A DNA stretch of 52,921 nt from positions 1 to 52,921 of the forward strand of contig PIVT01000020.1 in assembly GCA_003353845.1 (NCBI GenBank), in the 5' to 3' direction. Positions 38,158-47,238 of this stretch are shown piece after piece. The notes below the pieces were generated by a model. It saw only the letters and a program-made list of their open reading frames with translations. It was not told the DNA's origin and did not search any database. Position 1 is the first letter of the stretch. The number at the start of each line of letters is the position of its first letter. This stretch comes from Pseudomonadota bacterium. GTDB taxonomy: Bacteria; Myxococcota_A; UBA9160; JADFDR01. The translations under genes and the position numbers were made by a program.

Positions 38158-38327
38158 GTCTTTCGTACAAGGTGGTGGAAACCAGCACGGTCACCGACGA
38201 ATCCTTGGAAAAAATCTTGAACGAGTGGGCGGCGCAAGGCTGGCAGCTCGAAGACATTCGCTTCGTTACCCGCGAGGCATCCAGGCGCCCCGGCATGGCG
38301 TTCATCACCTTTACCAAGGAAGAGTAG
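38154..38327 (+). CDS. Small DUF4177-like protein
   Basis: A 57-codon gene whose ATG overlaps the hemB stop (ATGA), which implies coupled translation. The peptide begins [10 protein letters not shown] and contains [21 protein letters not shown], then [11 protein letters not shown]. The strand-helix-strand pattern with a central WxxQGWQL core matches DUF4177, small proteins of unknown function. It is short enough to be missed by length cut-offs. Being last in the haem operon, it may act in haem metabolism, but that is inference only. Confidence 0.8.
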   Translation: MSLSYKVVETSTVTDESLEKILNEWAAQGWQLEDIRFVTREASRRPGMAFITFTKEE

Positions 38328-38445
38328 GCCCCACTTCATCCCCTGGGGGCTGCTCTAACTAGGTTTCCGCCCTTCTCAGTAGAAATTCCTAATCGCGGGC
38401 ATCATTTTCACATTTTTAGATTAATTCCCCCCGGGAAGAATCCGT

Positions 38446-38457
38446 AGAGTACTCTAT
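38446..38457. promoter_or_regulatory. 12-bp perfect palindrome upstream of the stress protein
   Basis: TAGAGTACTCTA is its own reverse complement. It lies in the 261-nt gap between the DUF4177 gene and the universal stress protein, 132 nt before the preferred start, and could be an operator. Confidence 0.35.
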
Positions 38458-38588
38458 CAGCGACCACGAAGTGAAATGGCTGGATTCGACGGCGCCCTCG
38501 GGGCATCCACAGGTTGATTCAGACGCGTAGCACGATGACATTCATGGCTTCTTTACTTGATTTACGAAGCCCAGGAGCGGACATCAGC

Positions 38589-39410
38589 ATGATCGAAAAA
38601 ATCTTAGTTGCGACAGACGGTTCAGAAGCCAGCGCCAGCGCCGAGCGATTCGCGGTGAACCTCACGTTGCGTCTCCACGCCACTTTGCACGGCTTGGCCG
38701 TGGTTGAAGACAGTTTGATCCGGGGTATGCATGAAGACGGACTGGGTGTTCCCCCGCCGCGCAACGAAGAAATGGAGACTTATCTCAAGGAGCGCGCCGT
38801 AGCCATTTGCCGCCGCTTGTCTGAACGCGGTCGCAGCGCGGGCCTTGAAGTTCGCGCCGAGAGTTTGCGAGGAATCGCGGACGACTGCATTACTGAGCGC
38901 GGACGCGCATCTCATTTACTGGTCATTGGTCGCAACGGTGTAAACGCTACTTTTCGAACGGGGCTGATTGGTTCCGTAGCTGACGCGGTACTGCGCAAGA
39001 CCCAGAAACCCGCCCTGGTCGTGCCTCCGGGCGCTGAATTAAACGGACCCATCGTATTGGGTTTTGACGGTTCGCCGGGTTCCAAGCGGGCCACGGAACT
39101 CGCCAAAGAATTAGCCCTGCGCCTTCAAGTCCCACTTCATATCTTTGTCGATTCCAAGGACAAGGACCGCGCAGTGGTTCGATTTGCACAGGCGAGACAA
39201 CTGCTGGGTGACGAGCGCCTCGCCATTCACGAATCCGCTTCGACCTTGGGTCGGCCGGAAATGAAGATTGTGGAGTGCGCGAAAAACGCCAACGCCGGAC
39301 TCATCGTCATGGGCGCCTATGGCCGTAATCGGATTACTGAATACTTCATGGGCAGCAACGCGGCGTCCGTGGTGCGCACCTCACCCGTGGCGGTTTTGCT
39401 GGCTCGCTAA
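38589..39410 (+). CDS. Universal stress protein, tandem UspA domains
   Basis: Two UspA domains in one 273-residue chain. The first begins MIEKILVATDGSEASASAERFA and holds VIGRNGVNATFRTGLIGSVADAVLR. The second begins PIVLGFDGSPGSKRATELA and ends with GAYGRNRITEYFMGSNAASVVR, an ATP-binding-type loop G-x2-G-x9-G-S. Such proteins act in stress survival, often binding ATP. ATG 38589 is preferred because the Usp fold starts there; an upstream start at 38514 or 38535 would add residues unlike the family. It is a single gene. Confidence 0.93.
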   Translation: MIEKILVATDGSEASASAERFAVNLTLRLHATLHGLAVVEDSLIRGMHEDGLGVPPPRNEEMETYLKERAVAICRRLSERGRSAGLEVRAESLRGIADDCITERGRASHLLVIGRNGVNATFRTGLIGSVADAVLRKTQKPALVVPPGAELNGPIVLGFDGSPGSKRATELAKELALRLQVPLHIFVDSKDKDRAVVRFAQARQLLGDERLAIHESASTLGRPEMKIVECAKNANAGLIVMGAYGRNRITEYFMGSNAASVVRTSPVAVLLAR

Positions 39411-39458
39411 TCAACGGCTGAGTCGCCAAGGCTCGGCTGGCTCGGCTATAGTTGCAGG

Positions 39459-40562
39459 ATGACATCCGCTGCCGAGCCCATCCCACTCAGAACACTGGCC
39501 GAGAAACTCGGTTGCACTCTCGACGTCGAGGGCGACCGCGAGGTTCTTATCCACGGCGTGGCTCCGCTAGCCGAGGCCCAGCCCGGCGACTTGTGTTTTC
39601 TTCGTTCCGAAACCTATGTGCGAGAACTCGAATCCTCCCACGCGGAGGCTGTCATCGCACCCGAAGGCATCGATCTGGGTTCCATGCCCGCGCTTCGCTC
39701 CAACAACCCCGGCCTTGATTTTGGTCGCGCGGTAGCCCTGCTTTGCCCGCGCGCCCTTCCCGCGCCCGGCATCCATCCAGCCGCCTTTGTCGATTCCACG
39801 GCCAGCGTTGACCCCACGGCATCTATTGGCCCTTGTGCAGTGGTGGGTGCGGGTTGTGTCATTGGCGCGCGCACGCAACTGCATGCCAACGTCACGCTCT
39901 ATGACAACGTGCAAGTGGGTGAGGACACGGTTCTCCACTCAGGCGTTGCTGTGGGGCATGGTGCAGAACTCGGCAGCCGTGTGGTGTTGCAGTCCGGTGT
40001 GAAAGTCGGCGACGAAGGCTTTGGTTTTGTGTTTGACGAAAGTGGCCATTGGGAGCGAACGCCCCATGTGGGCGCCATTGTTATTGAGGACGATGTAGAG
40101 ATTGGCACCAACTCCACCGTCGCGCGAGGGACCTTGGGTGAGACACGCATCGGGCGTGGAACAAAAATCGACGCGTTGGTGCTCATCGCGCATAACTGCA
40201 AGTTGGGAGAGCATGTGCTTATGGTGGGGCACTCGGCCTTGGCGGGAAGTGTGACCATTGAACGTCGCGCCATCATCATGGGTCAAGCAGGCATCATCGG
40301 GCATGTCACCATTGGCGAAGGTGCCTTTGTCGGAGGTCGCAGTGGTGTAGCCAGTGATGTGCGACCTGGCGCGCGCGTGTGGGGTGCGCCCGAGATGGAA
40401 GAGCGCGGCTTTATGCGGGCGACACGTCACTTTGCCAAGCTGGGTGAATATGTGAAACGCATTCGCGCCATTGAAAAACATATCGGTATTGGGAAGGAAG
40501 CCAATCGCGCAGCGGCGTTGAAAGAAAAATCAGAAGCCACACAATCGTCCACGAAAAAATAA
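39459..40562 (+). CDS. lpxD: UDP-3-O-acylglucosamine N-acyltransferase
   Basis: LpxD adds the second acyl chain in lipid A synthesis. The N-terminal uridine-binding domain (LRTLAEKLGCTLDVEGD) is followed by about ten left-handed beta-helix hexapeptide turns. The catalytic His is in LIAHNCKLGEHVLMVGHSALAGS (read in parts), close to the usual QIAHN. GDEGFGF and the C-terminal helix are present. At 367 aa it is slightly long, with a Lys/Ser-rich tail. It is outside any lpx cluster; its stop overlaps rnhB by one base. Confidence 0.95.
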   Translation: MTSAAEPIPLRTLAEKLGCTLDVEGDREVLIHGVAPLAEAQPGDLCFLRSETYVRELESSHAEAVIAPEGIDLGSMPALRSNNPGLDFGRAVALLCPRALPAPGIHPAAFVDSTASVDPTASIGPCAVVGAGCVIGARTQLHANVTLYDNVQVGEDTVLHSGVAVGHGAELGSRVVLQSGVKVGDEGFGFVFDESGHWERTPHVGAIVIEDDVEIGTNSTVARGTLGETRIGRGTKIDALVLIAHNCKLGEHVLMVGHSALAGSVTIERRAIIMGQAGIIGHVTIGEGAFVGGRSGVASDVRPGARVWGAPEMEERGFMRATRHFAKLGEYVKRIRAIEKHIGIGKEANRAAALKEKSEATQSSTKK

Positions 40563-41350
40563 TGACCTACTCCCTCAGCGATTTACAGAAACGTTTCCGC
40601 GCCGCAAAAAGTCAAGCGGCCCTCACCCAACTGCAGGCCTTGTTGGAAAGGGATACGCGTGCCGGCGCTTTGGCCTTGGCTCGCCGCTGTGCCAAGGGCC
40701 TGGAAAAACTAGAAGCGGAAACCCAGCGTATGCACAAGCTCTTTGCACGGCGCGCCCATCTTGTATTGCAAGGTGCACAATGGGTCGCCGGCGTGGACGA
40801 GGTGGGCGTGGGGCCCTTGGTGGGTCCTGTTGTGGCGGCGGCCGTGATTCTTCCCGACAAGCCCGACTTGCCCGGCCTCAACGATTCCAAAAAACTCACG
40901 GCGGCAACACGCGAGCGTCTGGATCAAGCGATTCGCGAACAAGCCGTTTCTTTTTGCATCGCCGAAGTCGATCCCCCCACCATCGATCAATTAAATATTT
41001 ACCACGCCGCCTTGGAAGCCATGCGGCGTGCCGTCGTCGGATTGACGAAGGCCCCCGACCACGTGTTCGTGGACGCTCGTACGATTCCCGGCATCCAGAT
41101 TCCACAAACCCCCATCGTGCATGGCGATGCGGAAGAAGGTTCCATTGCAGCCGCTTCGATTTTGGCCAAGGTGCATCGCGATCAACAAATGCAAGAGCTG
41201 CACGCACGCTTTCCCGAGTATGGATTTGATCGAAACATGGGGTACCCCACCCAAGAGCATCGCGAGGCCTTGGAGAGATTGGGTGCACTTCCAGAGCATC
41301 GCCGTAGCTTTGGTCCCGTGGCGGCCGCCCGCATGCGCGAGTTGAGCTAG
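40562..41350 (+). CDS. rnhB: Ribonuclease HII with altered junction motif
   Basis: Removes ribonucleotides from DNA. About 75 extra helical N-terminal residues precede the catalytic domain. The Asp-Glu pair is in AGVDEVGVGPLVGPV, and DSKKL and VFVDARTIPG follow. The usual motif is GxDEAGRGPLAGPV: here Arg of the GRG loop, which senses the ribonucleotide 2'-OH junction, is Val. The later KGYPT motif, carrying the conserved Tyr, reads MGYPT. The Tyr remains, but specificity may differ. It overlaps lpxD by one base (TAATG), and truD follows by 4 nt. Confidence 0.9.
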   Translation: MTYSLSDLQKRFRAAKSQAALTQLQALLERDTRAGALALARRCAKGLEKLEAETQRMHKLFARRAHLVLQGAQWVAGVDEVGVGPLVGPVVAAAVILPDKPDLPGLNDSKKLTAATRERLDQAIREQAVSFCIAEVDPPTIDQLNIYHAALEAMRRAVVGLTKAPDHVFVDARTIPGIQIPQTPIVHGDAEEGSIAAASILAKVHRDQQMQELHARFPEYGFDRNMGYPTQEHREALERLGALPEHRRSFGPVAAARMRELS

Positions 41351-41354
41351 CGCA

Positions 41355-42368
41355 GTGGTACGAATTCGCGTGTCTCCCGAAGATTTTATTGTGGAAGAGA
41401 TCCCCTTGTACCCGACCAGCGGGGAAGGGGACCACACCTTTTTGTGGGTGGAGAAACGACTGGAGAACACCGACGCCCTGGCGCACGCCTTGGCCAAGGC
41501 GGCCGGGGTCTCTGCGCGGGATGTGGGGTATGCCGGGCGCAAAGATCGCATCGCCGTTACCCGTCAGCATTTTTCCTTGCCCAAACTCGATCCGGAAGAA
41601 GCCATGGCCTTGGAGGTGCGCGGCGCCACGGTTCTCGAGGCCAGGCGCCACGGCAATAAGCTGCGCACGGGGCAACTCGCGGGCAACAGCTTTGTCATTA
41701 CGCTGCGGGAAGTGGATGAGCCGACCTTTGCGCGGGCCGAGGCCCGATTGAAGGAGTTGCTCCAATTCGGCATGCCCAATCGTTTTGGCGACCAGCGCTT
41801 CGGGCGCGGTCGAGAAAATGCGGCACGGGGTCGAGCGCTGCTGCTGGGTCAGAAAACACGGCTCGATCGCAAGAAGGCGCGCTTTCTGCTCTCCGCGTTG
41901 CAGTCGGAGGTATTTAATGAGGTATTGGCCCGGAGGCCTTTGCCCCTGCAGGAGTTGGAGTTGGGAGACGTGGCCATGATCCATGCCTCGGGCGGCTGCT
42001 TTCGGGTGGAGGATCTGGCTGCCGAGGCACCTCGGGCGGCGGCCTTCGAAATCAGCCCGGCGGGACCTATTTTTGGGACAAAAACCCTGGAATCTGAGGG
42101 GGAAGTCGCCAAGCGGGAGCAGGAGGTCATGCGCTCCTTGGACATCCCACCCCAGGAGGAATGGTCTTTGCCACGGGGTATTTCGTTAAAGGGTGCCCGG
42201 CGCGCCATGCGTGTCCCGGTGCCTGAGACCCGCCTGGAGCGGGGCGCGGAAGACACGGCGGTATTAAAGACAGTGCTTCCGCCCGGAAGCTATGTCACTG
42301 TATTGCTCCAGGAGTTGTTTGGGGAGGTCCAAGAGGGAGCAGCTCTTGGCGAAAATCCGCCGGAATGA
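41355..42368 (+). CDS. truD: tRNA pseudouridine(13) synthase TruD
   Basis: Converts U13 of tRNA to pseudouridine. The catalytic Asp64 is in GYAGRKDRIAVTRQHFS. Other TruD motifs are FIVEEIPLY near the N-terminus, RRHGNKLRTGQLAGNSF, NRFGDQRFGRGRENAARG and the C-terminal LPPGSYVTVLLQELF. At 337 aa it is within the family range. GTG start at 41355, 4 nt after rnhB, so it is in the lpxD-rnhB-truD operon. Confidence 0.95.
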   Translation: MVRIRVSPEDFIVEEIPLYPTSGEGDHTFLWVEKRLENTDALAHALAKAAGVSARDVGYAGRKDRIAVTRQHFSLPKLDPEEAMALEVRGATVLEARRHGNKLRTGQLAGNSFVITLREVDEPTFARAEARLKELLQFGMPNRFGDQRFGRGRENAARGRALLLGQKTRLDRKKARFLLSALQSEVFNEVLARRPLPLQELELGDVAMIHASGGCFRVEDLAAEAPRAAAFEISPAGPIFGTKTLESEGEVAKREQEVMRSLDIPPQEEWSLPRGISLKGARRAMRVPVPETRLERGAEDTAVLKTVLPPGSYVTVLLQELFGEVQEGAALGENPPE

Positions 42369-42440
42369 GCCTGTTGAGATTTTGACTGGAGGGCCGGGCC
42401 GAGTTGCTCGCCTGCCTGAATCGATAAGAGGAGATCACAA

Positions 42441-43394
42441 ATGAAAATTGCGTCAAATATCATGGAGTTGATTGGCAACACCCCCTTGGTTCGTTTGAAC
42501 CGTGTAACCGAAGGGGTCAATGCAGACATCGTCGTCAAACTCGAGAGTCGAAACCCGCTCAACAGTGTGAAAGACCGCATCGGTATGGCCATGATTGAGG
42601 CGGCTGAGCGCGATGGCAGCATTCAGCCGGGCAAAACCACCATCGTGGAGCCCACCAGTGGGAATACGGGTATCGCTCTGGCTTTTGTAGCGGCCGTCAA
42701 AGGGTACGACTGCGTATTGACCATGCCCGAGTCCATGAGCCCTGAACGCCGCGCCGTGTTGCGCGCCTTGGGTGCCAAGCTCATTCTAACAGATCCTGCC
42801 AAAGGCATGCCGGGCGCCATTGCCAAGGCCGAAGAATTGGCTGAGCAGATCGAGAACGCCTATATGCCACAACAATTCAACAACCCAGCCAACCCCGCGA
42901 TTCACGAAAAGACCACGGCCGAGGAAATCTGGGCCGATACCGATGGCAAGGTCGACGTGTTGATTTCCGGTGTGGGGACGGGCGGCACCATTACGGGTGT
43001 GGGCAAGGCACTGCACGCCAAGAAGCCCGAGTTCAAAGCTGTGGCTGTCGAGCCTGAAGAAAGCCCCGTGTTGTCGGGCGGTGATCCCGGCAAGCACATG
43101 ATTCAAGGTATTGGTGCAGGCTTTGTCCCCAATGTTGTCGACCGCACATGCATTGACGATGTGGTGCAGGTCAATAGCAAGGACTCTCTGGAAATGGCGC
43201 GTCGCCTGGCCAAGGAAGAGGGCTTGCTGGTAGGCATCTCCTCGGGAGCAGCGGTGACTGCAGCCATTGAGTACGCGAAGCGACCCGAAGGCGAAGGCAA
43301 ACTCATCGTTGTCATCATTCCTTCCTTCGGTGAGCGCTATGTGCAGACCGCACTCTTTGAGCCTTACCGCGTCGAGGGAAGTGACGAACTGTAG
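42441..43394 (+). CDS. cysK: O-acetylserine sulfhydrylase (cysteine synthase A)
   Basis: PLP enzyme that makes cysteine from O-acetylserine and sulfide. The PLP lysine is Lys44 in NSVKDRIG, and the phosphate loop is TSGNTGIAL. Other motifs are [10 protein letters not shown]-like [24 protein letters not shown] and GISSGAAV. At 317 aa it is of normal length. AGAGGAG precedes the ATG. A 72-nt gap separates it from truD, and the next gene starts 11 nt after its stop, so the two may be co-transcribed. Confidence 0.97.
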   Translation: MKIASNIMELIGNTPLVRLNRVTEGVNADIVVKLESRNPLNSVKDRIGMAMIEAAERDGSIQPGKTTIVEPTSGNTGIALAFVAAVKGYDCVLTMPESMSPERRAVLRALGAKLILTDPAKGMPGAIAKAEELAEQIENAYMPQQFNNPANPAIHEKTTAEEIWADTDGKVDVLISGVGTGGTITGVGKALHAKKPEFKAVAVEPEESPVLSGGDPGKHMIQGIGAGFVPNVVDRTCIDDVVQVNSKDSLEMARRLAKEEGLLVGISSGAAVTAAIEYAKRPEGEGKLIVVIIPSFGERYVQTALFEPYRVEGSDEL

Positions 43395-43405
43395 AGGTTG
43401 ATTGC

Positions 43406-44011
43406 GTGTCCAAGGAATCTTCTAAAAAGGGCGCCGGCGAACCACCGGCGCCCTCAGCCTTGATTCTCCCTTATTGCAACCGACAGGATGGAACTGAATC
43501 AACCCCCGTGATTCATCCCGAAGCTTGGATTGCGCCCATGACCGTTGTGACGGGGGATGTCCACATCGGCGAATTGTCCAGCATTTGGTACGGCACTGTG
43601 ATTCGCGGGGATATGGAATCCGTTCGGATCGGGGCGCGCACCAATATCCAAGACCTCTCCGTGATTCATGTGGACAGCGGTGGTTTCAACGTGGTGATCG
43701 GGGACGAGGTTACCGTGGGTCACGCCGCCAAGATTCACGGTTGTACCATTGGCGACAGAGCGCTCATTGGGATTGGCGCCATCTTGCTAAACGGGTGTGA
43801 GATCGGTGAAGGTGCCTTGGTGGCCGCGGGCAGTCTCGTCCCGCCGGGTAAAAAGATTCCGCCGGGTATGATGGCCATGGGAAGCCCCGCCACAGTGGTG
43901 CGCGAAGTCAGCGCTGCGGAACGCAAGGAAGTGTCGGAAGGGGTGAAGCACTACGTCGAATCTTCTCAGAACTATCGTTTCGGACGCACGCCGGGCAGCA
44001 CCCCGGAATAA
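43406..44011 (+). CDS. Gamma-carbonic-anhydrase-like hexapeptide protein
   Basis: Left-handed beta-helix protein of 201 aa. It starts with about 30 low-complexity residues and then ILPYCNRQDG. Core features are WIAPMTVVTGDVHIGELSSIWYGTVIRGDMESVRIGARTNIQDLSVIHV, GHAAKIHGC and IGIGAILLNGCEIG (read in parts). The three metal His (in VIHV, VGHAA and KIHGC) are present, so metal binding is likely. The group also includes the gamma-type proteins YrdA/PaaY, so enzyme activity is not proven. GTG start, 11 nt after cysK. It overlaps the convergent small gene by 40 nt. Confidence 0.9.
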   Translation: MSKESSKKGAGEPPAPSALILPYCNRQDGTESTPVIHPEAWIAPMTVVTGDVHIGELSSIWYGTVIRGDMESVRIGARTNIQDLSVIHVDSGGFNVVIGDEVTVGHAAKIHGCTIGDRALIGIGAILLNGCEIGEGALVAAGSLVPPGKKIPPGMMAMGSPATVVREVSAAERKEVSEGVKHYVESSQNYRFGRTPGSTPE

Positions 44012-44295
44012 ATTCCCAAGGCCGTCGTCGCCAGGGCGGCTCCCAACATCCAGATCAGTCGCGGTCCAATCAAGCTCTTCGCGTAGGCCCCCATCTTTGC
44101 ATTGGCTTCCTCAAGTGGCGTGCTGGGGGGAAGGGTACGCGCGAACTCCGATAGATCTGGATACATGAACAGCAGGGCGTAACAGAAGAAAAAGAATATG
44201 AGATAAAGGATGGACAGGGTGAAGTTGGGCCGAAAGACGGCCTTCTCCGACCTGGCGGATCTACCTGCTGTTTTTTCTTCACGGGGCTCGGACAT
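43972..44295 (-). CDS. Small two-helix membrane protein
   Basis: A 107-residue protein with a basic hydrophilic N-terminus, a strong transmembrane helix (LSILYLIFFFFCYALLFMYP), a charged loop and a second helix (LIWMLGAALATTALGIYSGVL). I do not recognise a family. Its last 13 codons overlap, tail to tail, the end of the carbonic-anhydrase-like gene. No clear Shine-Dalgarno sequence precedes ATG 44295. The strong membrane profile and lack of a competing frame on most of its length make a real gene plausible. Confidence 0.6.
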   Translation of the reverse strand: MSEPREEKTAGRSARSEKAVFRPNFTLSILYLIFFFFCYALLFMYPDLSEFARTLPPSTPLEEANAKMGAYAKSLIGPRLIWMLGAALATTALGIYSGVLPGVRPKR

Positions 44296-44358
44296 AGGGC
44301 GGGAAGCCTACGCAGCCTGGCTCCGGGGGTCAAGAGCCGCGCAGCAGGTGAGGCTGTG

Positions 44359-44387
44359 TTGACCATCCCGTTTGCTAGTCTTAGCCT
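44359..44387 (+). promoter_or_regulatory. Candidate polA promoter
   Basis: TTGACC (44359-44364), a 17-nt spacer and TAGCCT (44382-44387), about 50 nt before the polA start. The -35 is near consensus; the -10 is moderate. Confidence 0.5.
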
Positions 44388-44438
44388 GCTGAACTTAAGT
44401 ACAGCGCAGCCCGACCCCCCGACCTTCGGAGAACATTC

Positions 44439-47201
44439 TTGGCCCCGGCAGCTAGTAAAACCAGCAAGAAAATTGATGCACTCCATTACGTGCTCATCGA
44501 TGCCGCTAACACCCTCTACCGCGCCTTTTTCGCCTTGCCACCCATGCGCAACCCTGCGGGCGAGCCCACCAATGCCGTGTTGGGCTTTGCCAATATGCTG
44601 CAAAAAGTTATTCGCGAGGAACAACCCGACTGCATTGCCGTCGTCTTTGACGCTCCGGGAGAAACCTTCCGCCATGAGATTTTCCCCGAGTACAAAGCGG
44701 GGCGAGACAAACAGGCCGAAGAACTGACACAGCAATTTCCCATGGCTCGGGAATTAACCGAGTTGTATGGCTTTCCCATGTTGATGGTCGAGGGCGTGGA
44801 GGCCGACGACGTCATCGCCACGTTGGTGGAGACTGTCCCCAAAGATGCCAGCGTGACCATTATCTCCACGGACAAGGATCTGATGCAGTTGGTGAGCGAG
44901 CGCGTGAACTTGCTCGACACCATGAAAGACCGCCGCTACGACCCCGCCGCCGTCGAAGAGCGCTTTGGCGTGCCTCCCGAGTTATTGCTGGATATGCGCG
45001 CCTTGGTGGGCGACCCCAGTGACAATATCCCCGGCGTGAAAGGTATCGGACAAAAGGGGGCGGCCAATCTGATTAATGAATGGGGCAGCCTGGAAACCTT
45101 GCTGGAGCACGCCGATGAAGTGAAGGCCAAACGCGCGCGCGAAGCCCTGCAAACATTGGCCGACGATGCGCGCCTGTCGAAGACCCTTTCGACCTTGCGC
45201 AAAGATCTGAGTTTGCCCGTGACCGCGGCAGAGTTGAAATTGCGAGATCCCGATGTCGAAGCCTTGCGCGCCAGACTTGCGCACCTGGGATTCAAGCGCC
45301 TGTTGGCCAAGCTGGATGAAGAGCAAGCTGGCGAGGAAGGAACGGAAGCTCCAGCGAAGACGAGCGCTCCCCAACAAGTGGATGTTGAGATCATCGACGA
45401 CGCCAAAGGCTTGGCGAGCCTGGTCAAGAAACTAAAAAAGACCGAGCGCGTGAGCATCGTGCCCGTATTGCCCGAGGTCGGTTTAATGCAAGAGCCCTTG
45501 GTGGGTCTGGCTTTTTCTCTGGCCGCGGGAAAGGCCGCCTACATTCCCTTGGCGCACCGCTTTGGGGAAGCGCAAGGCGCCATGGATTTGTTGGGCTCGA
45601 CCCAATTGCAGGCCGCGGAGGTGGTCCAAGCCATTGCTCCGCTACTCACTGGAAAAATGCCCAAGCTCTGGACGGCCAGCGACGCCAAATCCGTGTCGAC
45701 CGCCTTTGGGGAATTGGGCACGGAGTTGCCACCGGCTTGTTTTGATCTGACGCTCGCCGGATTCTTGATTGATGCGGGCGGCTCTCGTTTGCCAGAAGCC
45801 CTGGCCTTGACCCACTTGGATCGAACCCTTCAATCCTGGGAAGCCTTGGCGGGGAAAGGGGCCAAGGCCGTGCCCGCGGCCTTGCTCGATATCAAGCAAG
45901 TGGGAGCCTGGGCCGCCGAGCAAGTGGATGTGCTGGCTCAACTGTACGTACCCATGCGAGAAAAAATTGATGCGGATGGATTGAGCGCCCTGCTGGATGA
46001 TATTGAAATGCCGCTCACGGCTGTGCTTTCGCGCATGGAACGGGTGGGCGTTCGCATCGACAAGAAGTTGTTGGGCAAACTCTCCGTGGAGTACGAAGCC
46101 TCGCTGATCGGCATTGAAAAAGACATCTTTGAGTTGGCGGGCGAGGAATTCAAAGTGAGCTCCCCAAAACAACTCCAGGTGATTTTGTTTGAGAAGCTGG
46201 GGCTAAAGCCCAGCAAAAAAACCAAGACCGGCTATTCCACCGACGAAGGGGTTTTGCAAGAATTGGTGCAGGAGCACCCCTTGCCCGAGCGCGTGCTGGC
46301 CTTTCGCCACTTGTCGAAATTGAAGAGCACTTATGTCGATGCCTTGCCGCGCTTGGTGAACGAGCGTACCGGGCGCATCCATCCCACCTTGCTTCAAACG
46401 GGTGCCGCCACGGGTCGCCTTTCTTGTCTGCATCCCAATTTGCAAAACATTCCCATTCGCACCGACGAGGGATCGCGAATTCGCTCGGCCTTTATTCCCG
46501 CGGAAGGCAAGAACCTGCTTTGTGCCGATTATTCACAGGTCGAGCTGCGCATTCTGGCTCACTATTCCGAGGATGAGAGTTTGCTTGACGCTTTCCAGAA
46601 CGGCGAAGACGTCCACCGGCGCACCGCGGCAGAGGTGTTGGGCATTGATCCGGTAGACGTCACCGCTGAAGACCGGGCCCAGGCCAAGGCTGTGAACTTC
46701 GGCATTGTTTATGGCTCCAGTGCCTTTGGTTTGTCGAACCAGCTGGGCATCCCAGTGTACGCAGCGCAGCAGTACATCGAATCTTATTTCGAACGCTATC
46801 AAGGCGTGCGACGCTTCTTGGATGAATGCCTGGAAGAAGCCACGAAGAACGAATACGTAGTGACGCTCTTGGGTCGACGCCGCTACTTGCCCGATCTGAA
46901 TTCCCGAAACCGAGTGCAACGACAGGCGGCTGAGCGCATGGCCGTCAACACCGTGGTGCAAGGGACGGCGGCCGACTTGATCAAGAAGGCCATGGTGGCG
47001 GTGGATCGGCGCTTGGTTGACGAAGGCCTTTCGGCGCAGATGATTCTGCAAGTACACGATGAATTGATGTTGGAGGTGAGCGAGGACGAAGAGGCAGCCG
47101 TTCGCAAGTTACTCACTGAAGAAATGGAAAACGTGTGGGAGCTACGCGTTCCCCTGCGTATCGATATCGGCGTGGGCGAAAATTGGCGCGTGGCTCACTG
47201 A
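44439..47201 (+). CDS. polA: DNA polymerase I
   Basis: Repair and Okazaki-fragment polymerase, 920 aa. The 5' nuclease domain spans about 1-290 (LIDAANTLYRAFFA, VEGVEADDVIATL, STDKDLMQLV, GDPSDNIPGVKGIG). Residues about 310-500 correspond to the 3'-5' exonuclease fold, but the catalytic DxE is missing: the segment reads RVSIVPVLPEVG, so proofreading is probably lost. The polymerase domain is intact: motif A CADYSQVELRILAH, motif B RAQAKAVNFGIVYGSSAFGLS, motif C LQVHDELMLEV. A TTG start with GGAG seven bases upstream is chosen. It is convergent with the acyl-CoA dehydrogenase gene, 37 bp apart. Confidence 0.96.
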   Translation: MAPAASKTSKKIDALHYVLIDAANTLYRAFFALPPMRNPAGEPTNAVLGFANMLQKVIREEQPDCIAVVFDAPGETFRHEIFPEYKAGRDKQAEELTQQFPMARELTELYGFPMLMVEGVEADDVIATLVETVPKDASVTIISTDKDLMQLVSERVNLLDTMKDRRYDPAAVEERFGVPPELLLDMRALVGDPSDNIPGVKGIGQKGAANLINEWGSLETLLEHADEVKAKRAREALQTLADDARLSKTLSTLRKDLSLPVTAAELKLRDPDVEALRARLAHLGFKRLLAKLDEEQAGEEGTEAPAKTSAPQQVDVEIIDDAKGLASLVKKLKKTERVSIVPVLPEVGLMQEPLVGLAFSLAAGKAAYIPLAHRFGEAQGAMDLLGSTQLQAAEVVQAIAPLLTGKMPKLWTASDAKSVSTAFGELGTELPPACFDLTLAGFLIDAGGSRLPEALALTHLDRTLQSWEALAGKGAKAVPAALLDIKQVGAWAAEQVDVLAQLYVPMREKIDADGLSALLDDIEMPLTAVLSRMERVGVRIDKKLLGKLSVEYEASLIGIEKDIFELAGEEFKVSSPKQLQVILFEKLGLKPSKKTKTGYSTDEGVLQELVQEHPLPERVLAFRHLSKLKSTYVDALPRLVNERTGRIHPTLLQTGAATGRLSCLHPNLQNIPIRTDEGSRIRSAFIPAEGKNLLCADYSQVELRILAHYSEDESLLDAFQNGEDVHRRTAAEVLGIDPVDVTAEDRAQAKAVNFGIVYGSSAFGLSNQLGIPVYAAQQYIESYFERYQGVRRFLDECLEEATKNEYVVTLLGRRRYLPDLNSRNRVQRQAAERMAVNTVVQGTAADLIKKAMVAVDRRLVDEGLSAQMILQVHDELMLEVSEDEEAAVRKLLTEEMENVWELRVPLRIDIGVGENWRVAH

Positions 47202-47238
47202 GCTATGCAAAGCCCACAAAAACACACGCCAACTCTTA

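Noticed and set aside
40896-41984. A 362-codon minus-strand frame opposite rnhB and truD
   Set aside because: Both opposing genes are well supported by motifs; the frame is a GC-rich shadow.
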